A stretch of DNA of 64,000 nucleotides from Simiduia agarivorans SA1 = DSM 21679. GTDB lineage: Bacteria > Pseudomonadota > Gammaproteobacteria > Pseudomonadales > Cellvibrionaceae. Positions within the stretch are counted from its first letter, which is position 1; each line of letters opens with the position of its first letter. The stretch covers positions 1,974,501 through 2,038,500 of the forward strand of contig NC_018868.3 of the NCBI RefSeq assembly GCF_000305785.2, given 5' to 3'. The position numbers and the translations under genes are program-made. Shown one piece after another: positions 18,022-26,946 of this stretch. Below the pieces are notes generated by a model. It ran no database searches. It was not told the DNA's origin and worked only from the letters and a program-made list of their open reading frames with translations.

Positions 18022-18666
18022 ATGAAACCTACCTCTTCGGCTCCCACTCACATGGTACTCCTCAGCGAGTCCAGTATGCAGTCCAAGATGCTCGCGAATC
18101 TGATGGCGGACCGACTGCAACTTGAATGCAAGCTTACCGACAATACCAATCAGATTGCACACCTGTTCAGCGGAGACCAGAATCTTCTGCTGATCGATAC
18201 CCAGCACTTCGATCTAACCGCATTGCGCGCCTTGCTGCAGAATCTGCAAAGCAAAGTCAGTCGGCTGGTGGTGGCACTGTTTAACGTCATCCCAAGCTCA
18301 GAGCAGGAGCATCTGGCAGAGTGGCCTCAGGTAAAAGGCCTGTTCTACCTCAACGCCGATCACAACCAATTACTCAAGGGCTTGCAGTCCCTGGTGGCCG
18401 GTCATTTGTGGCTGCCAAGACAAGTGGCAAACCAACTGGTCGAGCAGAATCGCCGCCCTCCCATGGACTCTGGTTCCCGCCAGATGCTTACGCGCCGCGA
18501 ACTGCAGATCATGGAACTGCTGGCCGACGGTGCAACCAATCTGCAAATCGCAGAAGCGTTGTTTGTCAGTGAGCACACCATTAAAAGTCACTTGTACAAC
18601 GTGTTCAAAAAGATTGACGTGAAAAACCGTCTGCAAGCCTGTAACTGGGCTCGCAACAATATCTGA
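18022..18666 (+). CDS. csgD: CsgD-like LuxR-family regulator
   Basis: 214 aa from ATG 18022 (AAGGA 8 nt upstream); an upstream in-frame start at 17905 lacks support and would exceed the 216-aa E. coli CsgD. N-terminal degenerate receiver-like domain (about 10-125), then a LuxR helix-turn-helix (about 150-210: MLTRRELQIMELLADGATN, IAEALFVSEHTIKSHLYNVF, KKIDVKNR). It stands first in csgDEFGBA, 1 bp before csgE, so it is probably part of the transcript it controls. In E. coli CsgD activates the divergent csgBAC operon; here csgB and csgA lie downstream on the same strand. Confidence 0.88.
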   Translation: MKPTSSAPTHMVLLSESSMQSKMLANLMADRLQLECKLTDNTNQIAHLFSGDQNLLLIDTQHFDLTALRALLQNLQSKVSRLVVALFNVIPSSEQEHLAEWPQVKGLFYLNADHNQLLKGLQSLVAGHLWLPRQVANQLVEQNRRPPMDSGSRQMLTRRELQIMELLADGATNLQIAEALFVSEHTIKSHLYNVFKKIDVKNRLQACNWARNNI

Positions 18667-18667
18667 C

Positions 18668-19084
18668 ATGCGCCTTTTTCTGCGCCTGGCGCCACTGTTG
18701 ATCAGTGGTGCTGCTCTGTTGTTTCCGGGCCCCTGTCTGGCGCAGGCGATTGAAGACGAGATCAGCGGCTTCACCATCGACAATACGATCACGCGCACAG
18801 GCCATGAGTTTGCCCGCTTTCTGGCCGACTATCGCAACAGCCAATTCGCCCACCAAAATGATTACAACCTGGTGGTGAATGAACGCCCCTCGGCCCGATG
18901 GGGCAGCCTGATTTGGGTCACATTGGATAATCAGGAGGTATACCGCCGCTTTCTTCCACCCGGGCGGGTGGACCTAGAGCAGGAAGCCCAAGCGGCGGCA
19001 AACGGAATCCATCAACGCGCTCAGCAACAACAATTACAACTTTTGTTGATGGACACTTTTGACTTGGACGCAAACGAGTATTGA
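18668..19084 (+). CDS. csgE: Curli assembly factor CsgE
   Basis: 138 aa (E. coli 129). A Sec signal peptide ends near CLAQA (about residue 27). The conserved core NERPSARWGS (about 71-80) and the pattern GFTIDNTITRTGHEF near the N-terminus of the mature protein match CsgE. In E. coli CsgE forms a nonameric periplasmic adaptor that caps the CsgG channel and directs curlin to it. It is 1 bp downstream of csgD and 9 bp upstream of csgF, which supports one transcript. Confidence 0.93.
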   Translation: MRLFLRLAPLLISGAALLFPGPCLAQAIEDEISGFTIDNTITRTGHEFARFLADYRNSQFAHQNDYNLVVNERPSARWGSLIWVTLDNQEVYRRFLPPGRVDLEQEAQAAANGIHQRAQQQQLQLLLMDTFDLDANEY

Positions 19085-19093
19085 GGGAAGACC

Positions 19094-19492
19094 ATGAAAC
19101 CACTTGCGATCGCCGGCTTATTGTTAGCCAGCACGGGAGCTATTGGCTCTGAATTGATTTATACCCCCACCAATCCCGCTTTTGGTGGCAATCCAATCAA
19201 CGGCAATTACCTCCTTTCCAATGCGCAGGCGCAGGATACCTATAAAAACCCGGACCTGGGTGAAGGTTACAGCACGCCGTCTGATCTGGACCGTTTTACC
19301 AGCTCCCTGCAATCGCGCCTGCTCAGTCAATTGCTGACTGATGTCGGCAGCGGCAATAGCGGCAGCATTGAAACTGACGCCTTTATTGTTGATCTAGTGG
19401 ACATTGATGGTGTCCTGACGGTCACCATAACCGACCGCGAAACCAACGAAGTCACGGAAATTGTCGTCTCCGGTTTAAACCCCGGCAACTAA
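19094..19492 (+). CDS. csgF: Curli assembly factor CsgF
   Basis: 132 aa (E. coli 138). Signal peptide to about residue 19. The mature N-terminus contains NPAFGGNPINGNYLLSNAQAQ, the conserved CsgF region that in E. coli inserts into the CsgG channel and forms a second constriction. The C-terminal half is the beta-rich head exposed at the surface, which links to the CsgB nucleator. In front of the conserved NP-x-FGGNP the residues differ from E. coli (LIYTPT instead of MTFQFR), which may go with the altered CsgG eyelet. Confidence 0.92.
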   Translation: MKPLAIAGLLLASTGAIGSELIYTPTNPAFGGNPINGNYLLSNAQAQDTYKNPDLGEGYSTPSDLDRFTSSLQSRLLSQLLTDVGSGNSGSIETDAFIVDLVDIDGVLTVTITDRETNEVTEIVVSGLNPGN

Positions 19493-19508
19493 CTTTCAGG
19501 GAAGAATC

Positions 19509-20378
19509 ATGTTCCGATCCGCATTGCTTTTGTGCGCAGGCGCCTGCCTGTTTATTTCTGGCTGCCAGACCGCTGAAAAAACCTCTGCCGCCCTGTTTGG
19601 GCCCGGCGTTGAACACGCATCACTCACACCCAGGGCGAGTACTTACAGCGACCTGAAGTCATTGCCGCCGCCCAGGGGGAAGATTGTCGCAACGGTTTAC
19701 AATTTCCGCGACCAGACCGGGCAATACAAGCCGATTCCTGCCAGCTCCTTTTCCACCGCGGTAACGCAAGGTGCCACCGCCATGCTGGTGAATGCCATGA
19801 ATGAATCCGGTTGGTTCATTCCGCTTGAACGGGAAGGCCTGCAGAATTTGCTTACCGAACGAAAAATTATTCGCGCCGCGCTGAAAAAGCCGGGCACCCC
19901 CACAAATAATGACGATGATTTGCCTTCTTTGCTGGCCGCCAATGTACTGATAGAGGGCGGAATTGTGGCCTATGAGTCCAACATAAAAACCGGCGGCGCT
20001 GGCGCCCGCTATTTTGGTATTGGCGCCTCAGAGCAGTACCGTACCGACCAGGTGACTGTAAACTTACGGGCTATCGACATCCGCTCCGGCAGAATCCTGC
20101 ACAGCGTTCTGACCACCAAGTCAATTTTGTCCCAAGAGATCACCACCGGCGTATTCCGCTTTGTGGAATACAAACGACTGCTGGAAATCGAGGCCGGCAC
20201 CACCACTAATGAGCCTGCACAACTGTGCGTTTTATCCGCCATAGAAGCAGCGCTAATACACCTGATTGTTGATGGCATCGAAAAAAATTCCTGGACGCTA
20301 ATGAACAATGAAGACATCAACAATGCAACTTTAAAGCAATATATGTCGGCTAAACCTGCGCTGCAAAAACAAACGTAG
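19509..20378 (+). CDS. csgG: Curli secretion channel lipoprotein CsgG
   Basis: 289 aa (E. coli 277). Lipobox LFISGC with Cys19. The body aligns throughout with CsgG: PRASTYSDLKSLPPP, DQTGQYKP, FIPLEREGLQNLLTERKII, GGAGARYFGIG, and the transmembrane hairpins around ITTGVFRFVEYKRLLEIE. In E. coli nine copies form a 36-strand outer-membrane barrel with an eyelet of Tyr51, Asn55 and Phe56 (mature numbering). Here the aligned residues are Ile76, Ser80 and Phe81 of the precursor, so two of the three differ. The C-terminal tail has the usual length. A 181-bp gap separates it from csgB. Confidence 0.95.
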   Translation: MFRSALLLCAGACLFISGCQTAEKTSAALFGPGVEHASLTPRASTYSDLKSLPPPRGKIVATVYNFRDQTGQYKPIPASSFSTAVTQGATAMLVNAMNESGWFIPLEREGLQNLLTERKIIRAALKKPGTPTNNDDDLPSLLAANVLIEGGIVAYESNIKTGGAGARYFGIGASEQYRTDQVTVNLRAIDIRSGRILHSVLTTKSILSQEITTGVFRFVEYKRLLEIEAGTTTNEPAQLCVLSAIEAALIHLIVDGIEKNSWTLMNNEDINNATLKQYMSAKPALQKQT

Positions 20379-20559
20379 AAGTACAGACGTACCGCCAAAA
20401 AAGTAAACTAATGTAAATCTAATACAGGGACGTATTTTTGATCATAAAAAAACATTAGATACTGATCAGTCACAAAAAACATTTTCAGTCTTCTGTTGGA
20501 TAGTTAGCGGTTTTTTAACAACAGAGAATGAGGCTCCACTGTGACGGAGTTCAAATCCC
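20379..20559 (+). other. csgG-csgB intergenic region
   Basis: A 181-bp A+T-rich gap within an otherwise tight operon, so csgBA may have their own promoter as in E. coli. TTTTTG, 17 nt, GATACT (about 20436-20464) is a possible but weak promoter. I saw no terminator hairpin. Confidence 0.35.
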
Positions 20560-21114
20560 ATGGATGGTTTTAGCGCAATGACGCGCTGGCAAAAAACAAT
20601 AACAACACCGCTATACATCGGCTGCCTCGCGCTCGCGTTCAGTCTCAACGCGGCAGCCTCGCCGGACCTGGGCGCCGGCGATCTGGATGCACTCTTCAGC
20701 GAGCTGCCGAGCCATGCCAATCACGCGGCGCTGGTCGAGCAACTCGGTAGCGTCAACAGTGCAGACATCCAACAAAGCGGCATTGGGCAACGCGTCGCAC
20801 TGGTTCAATCCGGGTACAACCAACACGCCTCTGTGCAACAGCTGGGTGACAACCACTCAGCACGGGTTTCCCAGCAAGGTGAAGACAATCTCTTGTTCCT
20901 GATCCAATCCGGCTCGCTCAATCAGCTGGTGCTCCAGCAATCGGGCTTCGCCAACAGTGCGAATGTGCATCAGGACGGCAGCGCCAACACGGCGACCATT
21001 CAGCAACAAGGTAATCAGAATTCCGTTGTGTTGCAGCAGTACGGCAATCACCACGCCGCCAGCATAACGCAGTACGGAGACCAGTTATCGGTCTCTGTTC
21101 GTCAATCGCAGTAA
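20560..21114 (+). CDS. csgB: Curlin-repeat protein, probable CsgB nucleator
   Basis: 184 aa; an ATG at 20578 would shorten the N-terminus by 6 residues, and neither start has a strong RBS (GGAG lies 10 nt before the first). Signal peptide (about 1-32, ending NAAAS), then six curlin repeats of about 22 residues (from NHAALVEQ to SVRQSQ) with the pattern x-A-x-V/I-x-Q-x-G-x2-N-x-A-x-V/I-x-Q. Size and repeat number suit either CsgB or CsgA of E. coli (151 aa, five repeats each). I call it CsgB because it comes first in the pair and ends in a short basic repeat, as CsgB does; this is inference. It lies 22 bp before the longer curlin gene. Confidence 0.75.
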   Translation: MDGFSAMTRWQKTITTPLYIGCLALAFSLNAAASPDLGAGDLDALFSELPSHANHAALVEQLGSVNSADIQQSGIGQRVALVQSGYNQHASVQQLGDNHSARVSQQGEDNLLFLIQSGSLNQLVLQQSGFANSANVHQDGSANTATIQQQGNQNSVVLQQYGNHHAASITQYGDQLSVSVRQSQ

Positions 21115-21136
21115 ATCCATCAATGAGGAAGATGCT

Positions 21137-22255
21137 ATGAAAAAATTGATCAACCCTTTAGCCATTGCCATCGCATTGGCATCTACCGGCGCACTCGCAG
21201 ACGGCAATATGGCGTCGGTTACCCAGTTCGGCGAATACAACGATGCCACCGTAGACCAGATCGGCACCACCGAAGCCCAGGCCAGCATCAACCAGTCTGG
21301 CTCAGAAAATGGTGCCGCAATTGTGCAGAGCAATTCAACCGCGCCGATGTATGCTCTGATCGACACACAAGGCAACCAGAACCGTGCGGCGATCGCGCAG
21401 GACGACAGCTGGTATGCCAACGCAACTGTTTACCAGGTGGGTGACGACAACCGCGCCGAGATTTCCCAGGTAGCTATTTCCGACGACTCGTCAGCAGGAA
21501 TCTACCAATTCAATGCCACCGGTAACGACGCGGAGATTTCGCAGGAATTCGCCTTCCTGTCTAGCGCAAACATCACCCAGGATACCACCGACATGTCCTC
21601 CGCTCAGGTTGAGCAGGTTGACGGCATGGGCCTTAACGCAAGCATTTTCCAAAACAACACCTACGGTGATCAGGCCTACATCTTCCAGACCGGTGCCTTC
21701 CAGACCGCGTCAATTTATCAGGATGATGCCTGGCTCTCCGGTGCCTACATCAGCCAGGAAGGCCAAGGCCACAACGCAAGCATCAGCCAGACCGCAATCT
21801 CCGATCTGGCAACCGCGGACATCGCACAAACCGGTGCAAATAACAGTGCCAGCATTGGTCAGGACGGCTCACTGTTCAGCGAAGCCTACGTCGCTCAATC
21901 CGGCGAATCCAACAGCACCAATGTGTATCAGGGTCCGCAAGGTATTCATCTGGCATTGGTCGATCAGGACGGCTTAGGTAACAGCGCGTGGGTTAACCAG
22001 TACGGTATTGCCGACACTGCGCTGGTAAGCCAGAACGGTGAAGGCCTGTATGCCGATGTGTATCAGTCAGGCGACCTGAATGATGCCATCGTGGATCAGT
22101 CCGGCATGTACAACCAAACCTATATTTCTCAGTACGGCATGGGTATGGATGGCATGAATAACACGGTATTTGTTCAGCAAACCGGTGCTTATGATTATGC
22201 CAATGTGGTACAGGGCGGCGGCTCCGGCAACAACATCAGCGTTATCCAGAACTAA
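21137..22255 (+). CDS. csgA: Long curlin-repeat protein, probable CsgA major subunit
   Basis: 372 aa. Signal peptide 1-21 (ALA-DG). The rest is about 15 curlin-like repeats of 21-25 residues, for example [47 protein letters not shown] and [11 protein letters not shown]. coli CsgA has five, so the amyloid core would be about three times longer. Gln ladder positions are mostly kept, but several repeats lack the Gly or Asn and have acidic or aromatic residues instead ([24 protein letters not shown]). The protein is strongly acidic, with almost no Lys or Arg after the signal peptide. GAGGAAG precedes the ATG by 6 nt. An intrinsic terminator follows; no csgC is seen. Confidence 0.85.
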   Translation: MKKLINPLAIAIALASTGALADGNMASVTQFGEYNDATVDQIGTTEAQASINQSGSENGAAIVQSNSTAPMYALIDTQGNQNRAAIAQDDSWYANATVYQVGDDNRAEISQVAISDDSSAGIYQFNATGNDAEISQEFAFLSSANITQDTTDMSSAQVEQVDGMGLNASIFQNNTYGDQAYIFQTGAFQTASIYQDDAWLSGAYISQEGQGHNASISQTAISDLATADIAQTGANNSASIGQDGSLFSEAYVAQSGESNSTNVYQGPQGIHLALVDQDGLGNSAWVNQYGIADTALVSQNGEGLYADVYQSGDLNDAIVDQSGMYNQTYISQYGMGMDGMNNTVFVQQTGAYDYANVVQGGGSGNNISVIQN

Positions 22256-22261
22256 GCCTCG

Positions 22262-22290
22262 GGGCAGGGCCGCAATGGCCCTGCCCTTTT
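22262..22290 (+). terminator. Intrinsic terminator of the curli operon
   Basis: Perfect 10-bp stem GGGCAGGGCC / GGCCCTGCCC with a 5-nt loop, followed by TTTT, 6 nt after the csgA stop codon. Confidence 0.88.
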
Positions 22291-22301
22291 CCCTTCCTTA
22301 C

Positions 22302-22330
22302 CTGACACCCCTCCGCCCCTTCGCTATAAT
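22302..22330 (+). promoter_or_regulatory. uvrA promoter (sigma70)
   Basis: CTGACA (22302-22307), a 17-nt spacer, TATAAT (22325-22330), 35 bp before the GTG start of uvrA. No LexA box (CTG-N10-CAG) overlaps it, so SOS control is not evident here. Confidence 0.75.
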
Positions 22331-22365
22331 CGACCGCTTTGTGATCCCATAGAGAGCAGTCAGCA

Positions 22366-25221
22366 GTGGATACCATTCTGGTTCGCGGCGCCCGCACCCA
22401 TAACCTCAAGAACATCGACCTCGACATCCCGCGCGACAAGCTGGTGGTGATTACCGGGCTATCCGGTTCGGGGAAGTCTTCACTCGCATTTGATACGCTC
22501 TATGCCGAAGGCCAGCGCCGCTACGTGGAGTCTCTGTCCACCTATGCGCGCCAGTTTTTGTCCATGATGGAAAAGCCCGACGTGGATCACGTGGAGGGCC
22601 TGAGCCCCGCCATCTCCATCGAGCAGAAATCCACCTCGCACAACCCCCGCTCCACGGTGGGCACGATCACTGAAATCTATGACTACCTGCGCCTGCTGTA
22701 CGCGCGCGTGGGTGAGCCCCGCTGCCCGGAACACGGGGAACCTCTCGCCGCCCAAACCGTCAGCGAAATGGTGGATCAGGTGCTGGCCCTGCCGGAAGGC
22801 AGCAAAATCATGTTGCTGGCGCCCTTGGTCAAAGACCGCAAAGGTGAGCACTTACATATTCTGGAACAGCTGAAACGCGACGGTTTTATCCGCGCCCGCA
22901 TCGACGGCCTGGTGGTGGATCTGGACGATGCACCGAAACTCGACAAAAAGAAAAAACACACCATTGAAGTGGTGGTCGATCGCTTTAAGGTCAAGGCAGA
23001 TTTACAGCTGCGTTTGGCTGAATCGTTCGAAACGGCCCTCAATCTCGCTGACGGCCAAGCCCTGATCAGCTACATGGACGGCGACGGTGACGACCGTATT
23101 TTCAGCGCCAAACACGCCTGTCCCATCTGCGATTACAGCCTCGCCGAACTGGAACCCCGGCTGTTTTCCTTCAACAATCCGGCCGGTGCCTGCCCCAGCT
23201 GTGACGGCCTGGGTGTGCGCCAGTATTTTGATGAAGACAAGATAATTCACGACCCGGAACTGACCCTGGCCGAAGGTGCCATCCGCGGCTGGGACAGACG
23301 CAATGTGTATTATTTCCACATGCTCACAAGCCTTGCCGAACACTATGGATTCTCCATTGATGTGCCGTGGAAAAAACTGAAGAAGAAAGACCAGACGGCG
23401 GTGCTGCAGGGCTCGGGCGATACGGAGGTATCCTTCCGCTACGTCAACGACCGGGGCGATATCTACCAACGCACCCACCGCTTTGAAGGCGTGATTCCCA
23501 ATATGGAACGGCGCTATCGCGACACCGATTCCAATATGGTGCGCGAAGACCTGGCCAAATTCCTGTCGCACCAGAATTGCCCTGAATGCCAGGGCACCCG
23601 TTTGCGCCGCGATGCCCGCCATGTATTTGTGGACAACCGCACCCTGCCCGACATCACCTCACTGCCCGTGGGCGAGGCGTTCGATTATTTCTCGTCCCTG
23701 AGCTTCACGGGTCGCAAACAGGAAATCGCCAGCAAGGTGTTGAAAGAGTTGCGCGACCGCTTCCAGTTTCTGGTGGACGTGGGCCTGAATTATCTCACCC
23801 TGAACCGCAGTGCTGAAACCCTTTCCGGCGGCGAAGCACAGCGCATCCGGCTCGCGAGCCAGATCGGTGCTGGCCTGGTGGGCGTGATGTACATTCTGGA
23901 TGAACCCAGCATCGGCCTGCACCAGCGCGATAATGAGCGCTTACTGCGCACACTGACACACCTGCGCGATCTGGGTAACACGGTGATCGTGGTGGAGCAC
24001 GACGAGGATGCCATCCGCGCCGCCGACTTCCTGATCGATATCGGCCCCGGCGCCGGCGTGCACGGGGGAGAGGTGGTGGCTGCCGGCACCTACAAGCAGG
24101 TCATCAAAGCGAAAAACTCGCTCACTGCCGATTACCTCTCAGGCCGCAAATCCATTGCCGTGCCGGCCAAACGTACGCCTTACAACGCCAAAGAAGAGCT
24201 GGTACTCGCCGGCGCCACCGGCAACAACCTGAAAAACGTCACGCTTACCCTCCCGGTGGGACTCATGACCTGTGTCACCGGGGTTTCGGGCTCGGGTAAA
24301 TCCACGCTGATCAATGCCACCCTCTATCCCCTGGCAGCAACAGCGCTGAACAAGGCCACCACCCTGAAAGCGGCCGAGCACACATCCGTGCAGGGCCTGG
24401 AGCATTTCGACAAGTGCGTGGATATCGACCAGAGCCCCATTGGCCGCACACCGCGCTCCAACCCGGCCACCTACACCGGTATTTTCACTCCCATCCGCGA
24501 CCTGTTTGCCGGCACCCAGGAAGCCCGCTCGCGCGGCTACAAGCCCGGGCGCTTCAGTTTTAACGTTAAAGGCGGACGCTGCGAGGCCTGCCAGGGCGAC
24601 GGCGTAACCAAAGTGGAAATGCATTTCCTGCCCGATGTGTTCGTGCCGTGCGACGTGTGTAAAGGCAAACGCTACAACCGGGAAACGCTGGAGATCAAAT
24701 TCAAAGGCAAAAACATCCATGAGGTGCTGGACCTCACGGTAGAAGACGCGCGCGAGTTTTTCGATGCGGTGCCCGCCATTGCTAAAAAACTGCAAACCCT
24801 GATGGATGTTGGCCTGTCCTACATCCGCTTGGGGCAGGCAGCCACCACGCTCTCGGGCGGTGAAGCCCAGCGGGTCAAACTGTCGCGGGAATTGTCAAAA
24901 CGCGATACCGGTAAAACCCTGTACATCCTCGATGAGCCGACTACAGGCCTGCACTTCTACGACATCCAGCAGCTGCTGAACGTGTTGCACCGCCTGCGCG
25001 ATCACGGCAATACCGTGGTGGTAATCGAGCACAACCTGGACGTGATCAAAACCGCCGACTGGGTGGTGGACTTAGGCCCCGAAGGCGGCAGCGGCGGCGG
25101 TGAAATCATCGTCACCGGCACCCCGGAGGATGTGGCGAAGGCAAAGCACTCCCATACGGGCCGCTTTCTTAAACCTCTGCTGGCAGCCCAGAAGCCCAAA
25201 GCAAAAGCAAAGAAGAAGTAG
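22366..25221 (+). CDS. uvrA: Excinuclease ABC subunit A
   Basis: 951 aa from a GTG start ([22 protein letters not shown]). Damage-recognition ATPase of nucleotide excision repair; it works as a dimer that loads UvrB. Two ABC ATPase modules are complete: Walker [11 protein letters not shown] (about 31-40) and [10 protein letters not shown] (about 640-650), signature LSGGEAQRI and [12 protein letters not shown], and Walker [14 protein letters not shown] and [13 protein letters not shown]. Zinc modules [20 protein letters not shown] with CPSC, and CEACQGDG with CDVC, are present. Length is normal (E. coli 940). A Lys/Ala-rich tail (KAKAKKK) ends the protein. It lies between the curli terminator and a patch of short repeats. 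Confidence 0.98.
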   Translation: MDTILVRGARTHNLKNIDLDIPRDKLVVITGLSGSGKSSLAFDTLYAEGQRRYVESLSTYARQFLSMMEKPDVDHVEGLSPAISIEQKSTSHNPRSTVGTITEIYDYLRLLYARVGEPRCPEHGEPLAAQTVSEMVDQVLALPEGSKIMLLAPLVKDRKGEHLHILEQLKRDGFIRARIDGLVVDLDDAPKLDKKKKHTIEVVVDRFKVKADLQLRLAESFETALNLADGQALISYMDGDGDDRIFSAKHACPICDYSLAELEPRLFSFNNPAGACPSCDGLGVRQYFDEDKIIHDPELTLAEGAIRGWDRRNVYYFHMLTSLAEHYGFSIDVPWKKLKKKDQTAVLQGSGDTEVSFRYVNDRGDIYQRTHRFEGVIPNMERRYRDTDSNMVREDLAKFLSHQNCPECQGTRLRRDARHVFVDNRTLPDITSLPVGEAFDYFSSLSFTGRKQEIASKVLKELRDRFQFLVDVGLNYLTLNRSAETLSGGEAQRIRLASQIGAGLVGVMYILDEPSIGLHQRDNERLLRTLTHLRDLGNTVIVVEHDEDAIRAADFLIDIGPGAGVHGGEVVAAGTYKQVIKAKNSLTADYLSGRKSIAVPAKRTPYNAKEELVLAGATGNNLKNVTLTLPVGLMTCVTGVSGSGKSTLINATLYPLAATALNKATTLKAAEHTSVQGLEHFDKCVDIDQSPIGRTPRSNPATYTGIFTPIRDLFAGTQEARSRGYKPGRFSFNVKGGRCEACQGDGVTKVEMHFLPDVFVPCDVCKGKRYNRETLEIKFKGKNIHEVLDLTVEDAREFFDAVPAIAKKLQTLMDVGLSYIRLGQAATTLSGGEAQRVKLSRELSKRDTGKTLYILDEPTTGLHFYDIQQLLNVLHRLRDHGNTVVVIEHNLDVIKTADWVVDLGPEGGSGGGEIIVTGTPEDVAKAKHSHTGRFLKPLLAAQKPKAKAKKK

Positions 25222-25228
25222 CTCGAAC

Positions 25229-25273
25229 GACTCGGTCGGACCAGACTCGGTCGGACCAGACTCGGTCGGACTA
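25229..25273. repeat. Three tandem 15-bp repeats after uvrA
   Basis: Unit GACTCGGTCGGACCA three times (the third ends CTA), starting 8 bp after the uvrA stop codon and running directly into the long hairpin that follows; the next bases again begin GACTC. Confidence 0.9.
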
Positions 25274-25332
25274 GACTCCCCCATGCTAAAGCACTAAGTG
25301 CTTAGCCCTTGGTGCTTTAGCATGAGGGAGTC
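25274..25332. repeat. Long imperfect palindrome (REP-like hairpin) between convergent genes
   Basis: Two 21-nt arms (GACTCCCCCATGCTAAAGCA and its complement, one C-A mismatch) flank a 17-nt loop that itself contains AAGTGCTT. The right arm runs into GAGTCTGACCCCG, a phrase often seen at the ends of REP-type elements. It sits between uvrA and the convergent sulfotransferase gene and may also serve as a terminator or mRNA 3'-end stabiliser; no T-run follows. Confidence 0.75.
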
Positions 25333-25351
25333 TGACCCCGAACTTACGGGG

Positions 25352-26923
25352 CTACTCCAAGGCCCTGAGTTTTTCAGCCACAGGCGCCATCAGCGTCTCG
25401 AAGTGCCGCCAGCGACCTATAGACCGGGTGTGCGGTTTTTCGCGCACCTGAGCAGCGCTGGCTGTGGCTACGGTTTGTTTTTGCTGGTAATAAGCGAGGC
25501 AGTCAGGCTCCATGGACAACCCCAGGCGCTGAAGCAACTGCGGTACCTGTTGATGAGGGTCGGCGACCAGATCCTCATATTTCACTTCAACCAATCGATC
25601 ACCCAGCAAGCTACGCCAGTGCGCCATCAGCCGATGGTAGCCCAGGTAGTAATCTGCCAATGCGTCCAGGTCATAGGAGAAGGGATAAGCACCGGCAAAC
25701 AGTTGTTTGTAGATGGCAAAGCAGGCATCCAGGGGATCGCGCAGCACGTGCACAAACCGGCCATGCGGGAAAGCCTTGGCCAAAAGCCCCAAGTAATAGA
25801 AGTTTCCGGGCAGCTTGTCTGTGCGTAAGCCACCGGGTAAGCCGAGATAGGCGGAGGCCTGCCAATACCCCTGCGCCACCGCCACAGGGTCAATGCCCGC
25901 ACTGGCTGCAGCGATAGCGGGATTCAGTGCCTGCGACGCTTTGAGGCCTGTGAGCTGCTTGGTGACCAGACCCACAAATTGAAGTTCGCCAGCGCTGGTC
26001 ACCGAAGAGTGTGCAGATAATATGCTATCGATCAGGGTGGAGCCGGTGCGCGGCAACCCGACGATGAACAGCGGCTCAGTGCCTTCAGTGTTCCCGGCCG
26101 GCGCAGCCGCCGGTGTTTTTTGCCACCAATCGGCGTCAAAGCCACGTATCAACGCATCTACGGTCAGCTTCTCATCGGCACCGCTGTAGGGAGGCGCCAC
26201 TGCCTGAGCGGCTTCAGCGGCCCGCTGATAGGTATTAGCGGCCCGGGGCCAGTCCTGCTCGTCTTCGTACCACTTGGCTAATGCATAGTAGCCATATGCC
26301 TGATTCAAAGGCCCTTGCCACCGGGGTAAGCGATCGCCGACTAACTTAATGGCGGCTTGTCGATCGATACCCGACAAACGCGAATACTGCCACCAGGCGC
26401 GAGGATGATCCGGCGACAGCGCCAGCAGGGCCTCGAGCGATTCCTTTGCCAGGAAAGTTTCACCATTGAACAGGGCGCAGGCCGACAAATTGCTCAGGTA
26501 TTCCGCGTGGCTGGGCACCGCGCTGACAGCGGCCCGGTAGAGCGGTAAAGCCTCGGCGTGACAGCCGATGTGCGTCAGCACCGAGCCGGCCAGATCCTGT
26601 AACCAGGGCTTGCCGCGAATATCGTCAGCCGCCAATCGCACCAGTTGGCAGGCTCGTGCGTGATCGCCAGTGCGCACCAAGCAACGCGCCAGCTGAATGG
26701 CAGCATCACAACGGTTTTGATCCAGCTGCAAGGCCCGCTCAAACGCTTTGGCGGCCAGCGCAAACTTTTCTGCCTGACCGGCCAACACACCCGCCACATA
26801 GTGACCGTCGGGCGCCTGCGGGAACCGGCTTAACCATTGCTTGCAGAGTTGCTGCAATTGGGGGCCGTTTTCCTGTGCCAAAGCCTGGCGGGTTTGATCT
26901 AGGAGGTGGTTTTGAGAGGTCAT
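25352..26923 (-). CDS. TPR-containing sulfotransferase family protein
   Basis: 523 aa. The N-terminal half (about 1-270) is made of tetratricopeptide-like helical repeats (AAKAFERALQLDQN, EALPLYRAAVSAVPSHAEYL, AANTYQRAAEAAQA). The C-terminal half is a PAPS-dependent sulfotransferase: 5'-phosphosulfate loop FIVGLPRTGSTLIDS (286-300), then HVLRDPLDACFAIYKQLF with the 3'-phosphate-binding region, and a C-terminal KYEDLVADPHQQV. No signal peptide, so cytoplasmic. Such TPR-sulfotransferases are common in marine gammaproteobacteria; substrates are mostly unknown, and modification of surface glycans or proteins is the usual guess. It has no neighbour on its strand except the TonB-dependent receptor gene upstream, from which the palindromic array separates it. 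Confidence 0.85.
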   Translation of the reverse strand: MTSQNHLLDQTRQALAQENGPQLQQLCKQWLSRFPQAPDGHYVAGVLAGQAEKFALAAKAFERALQLDQNRCDAAIQLARCLVRTGDHARACQLVRLAADDIRGKPWLQDLAGSVLTHIGCHAEALPLYRAAVSAVPSHAEYLSNLSACALFNGETFLAKESLEALLALSPDHPRAWWQYSRLSGIDRQAAIKLVGDRLPRWQGPLNQAYGYYALAKWYEDEQDWPRAANTYQRAAEAAQAVAPPYSGADEKLTVDALIRGFDADWWQKTPAAAPAGNTEGTEPLFIVGLPRTGSTLIDSILSAHSSVTSAGELQFVGLVTKQLTGLKASQALNPAIAAASAGIDPVAVAQGYWQASAYLGLPGGLRTDKLPGNFYYLGLLAKAFPHGRFVHVLRDPLDACFAIYKQLFAGAYPFSYDLDALADYYLGYHRLMAHWRSLLGDRLVEVKYEDLVADPHQQVPQLLQRLGLSMEPDCLAYYQQKQTVATASAAQVREKPHTRSIGRWRHFETLMAPVAEKLRALE

Positions 26924-26946
26924 GATGTCTATTTTTAAAAATTGGT

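Noticed and set aside
22300..22366. LexA/SOS box in the uvrA promoter
   Set aside because: No CTG-N10-CAG pattern overlaps the -35/-10 pair; the same holds upstream of ssb.
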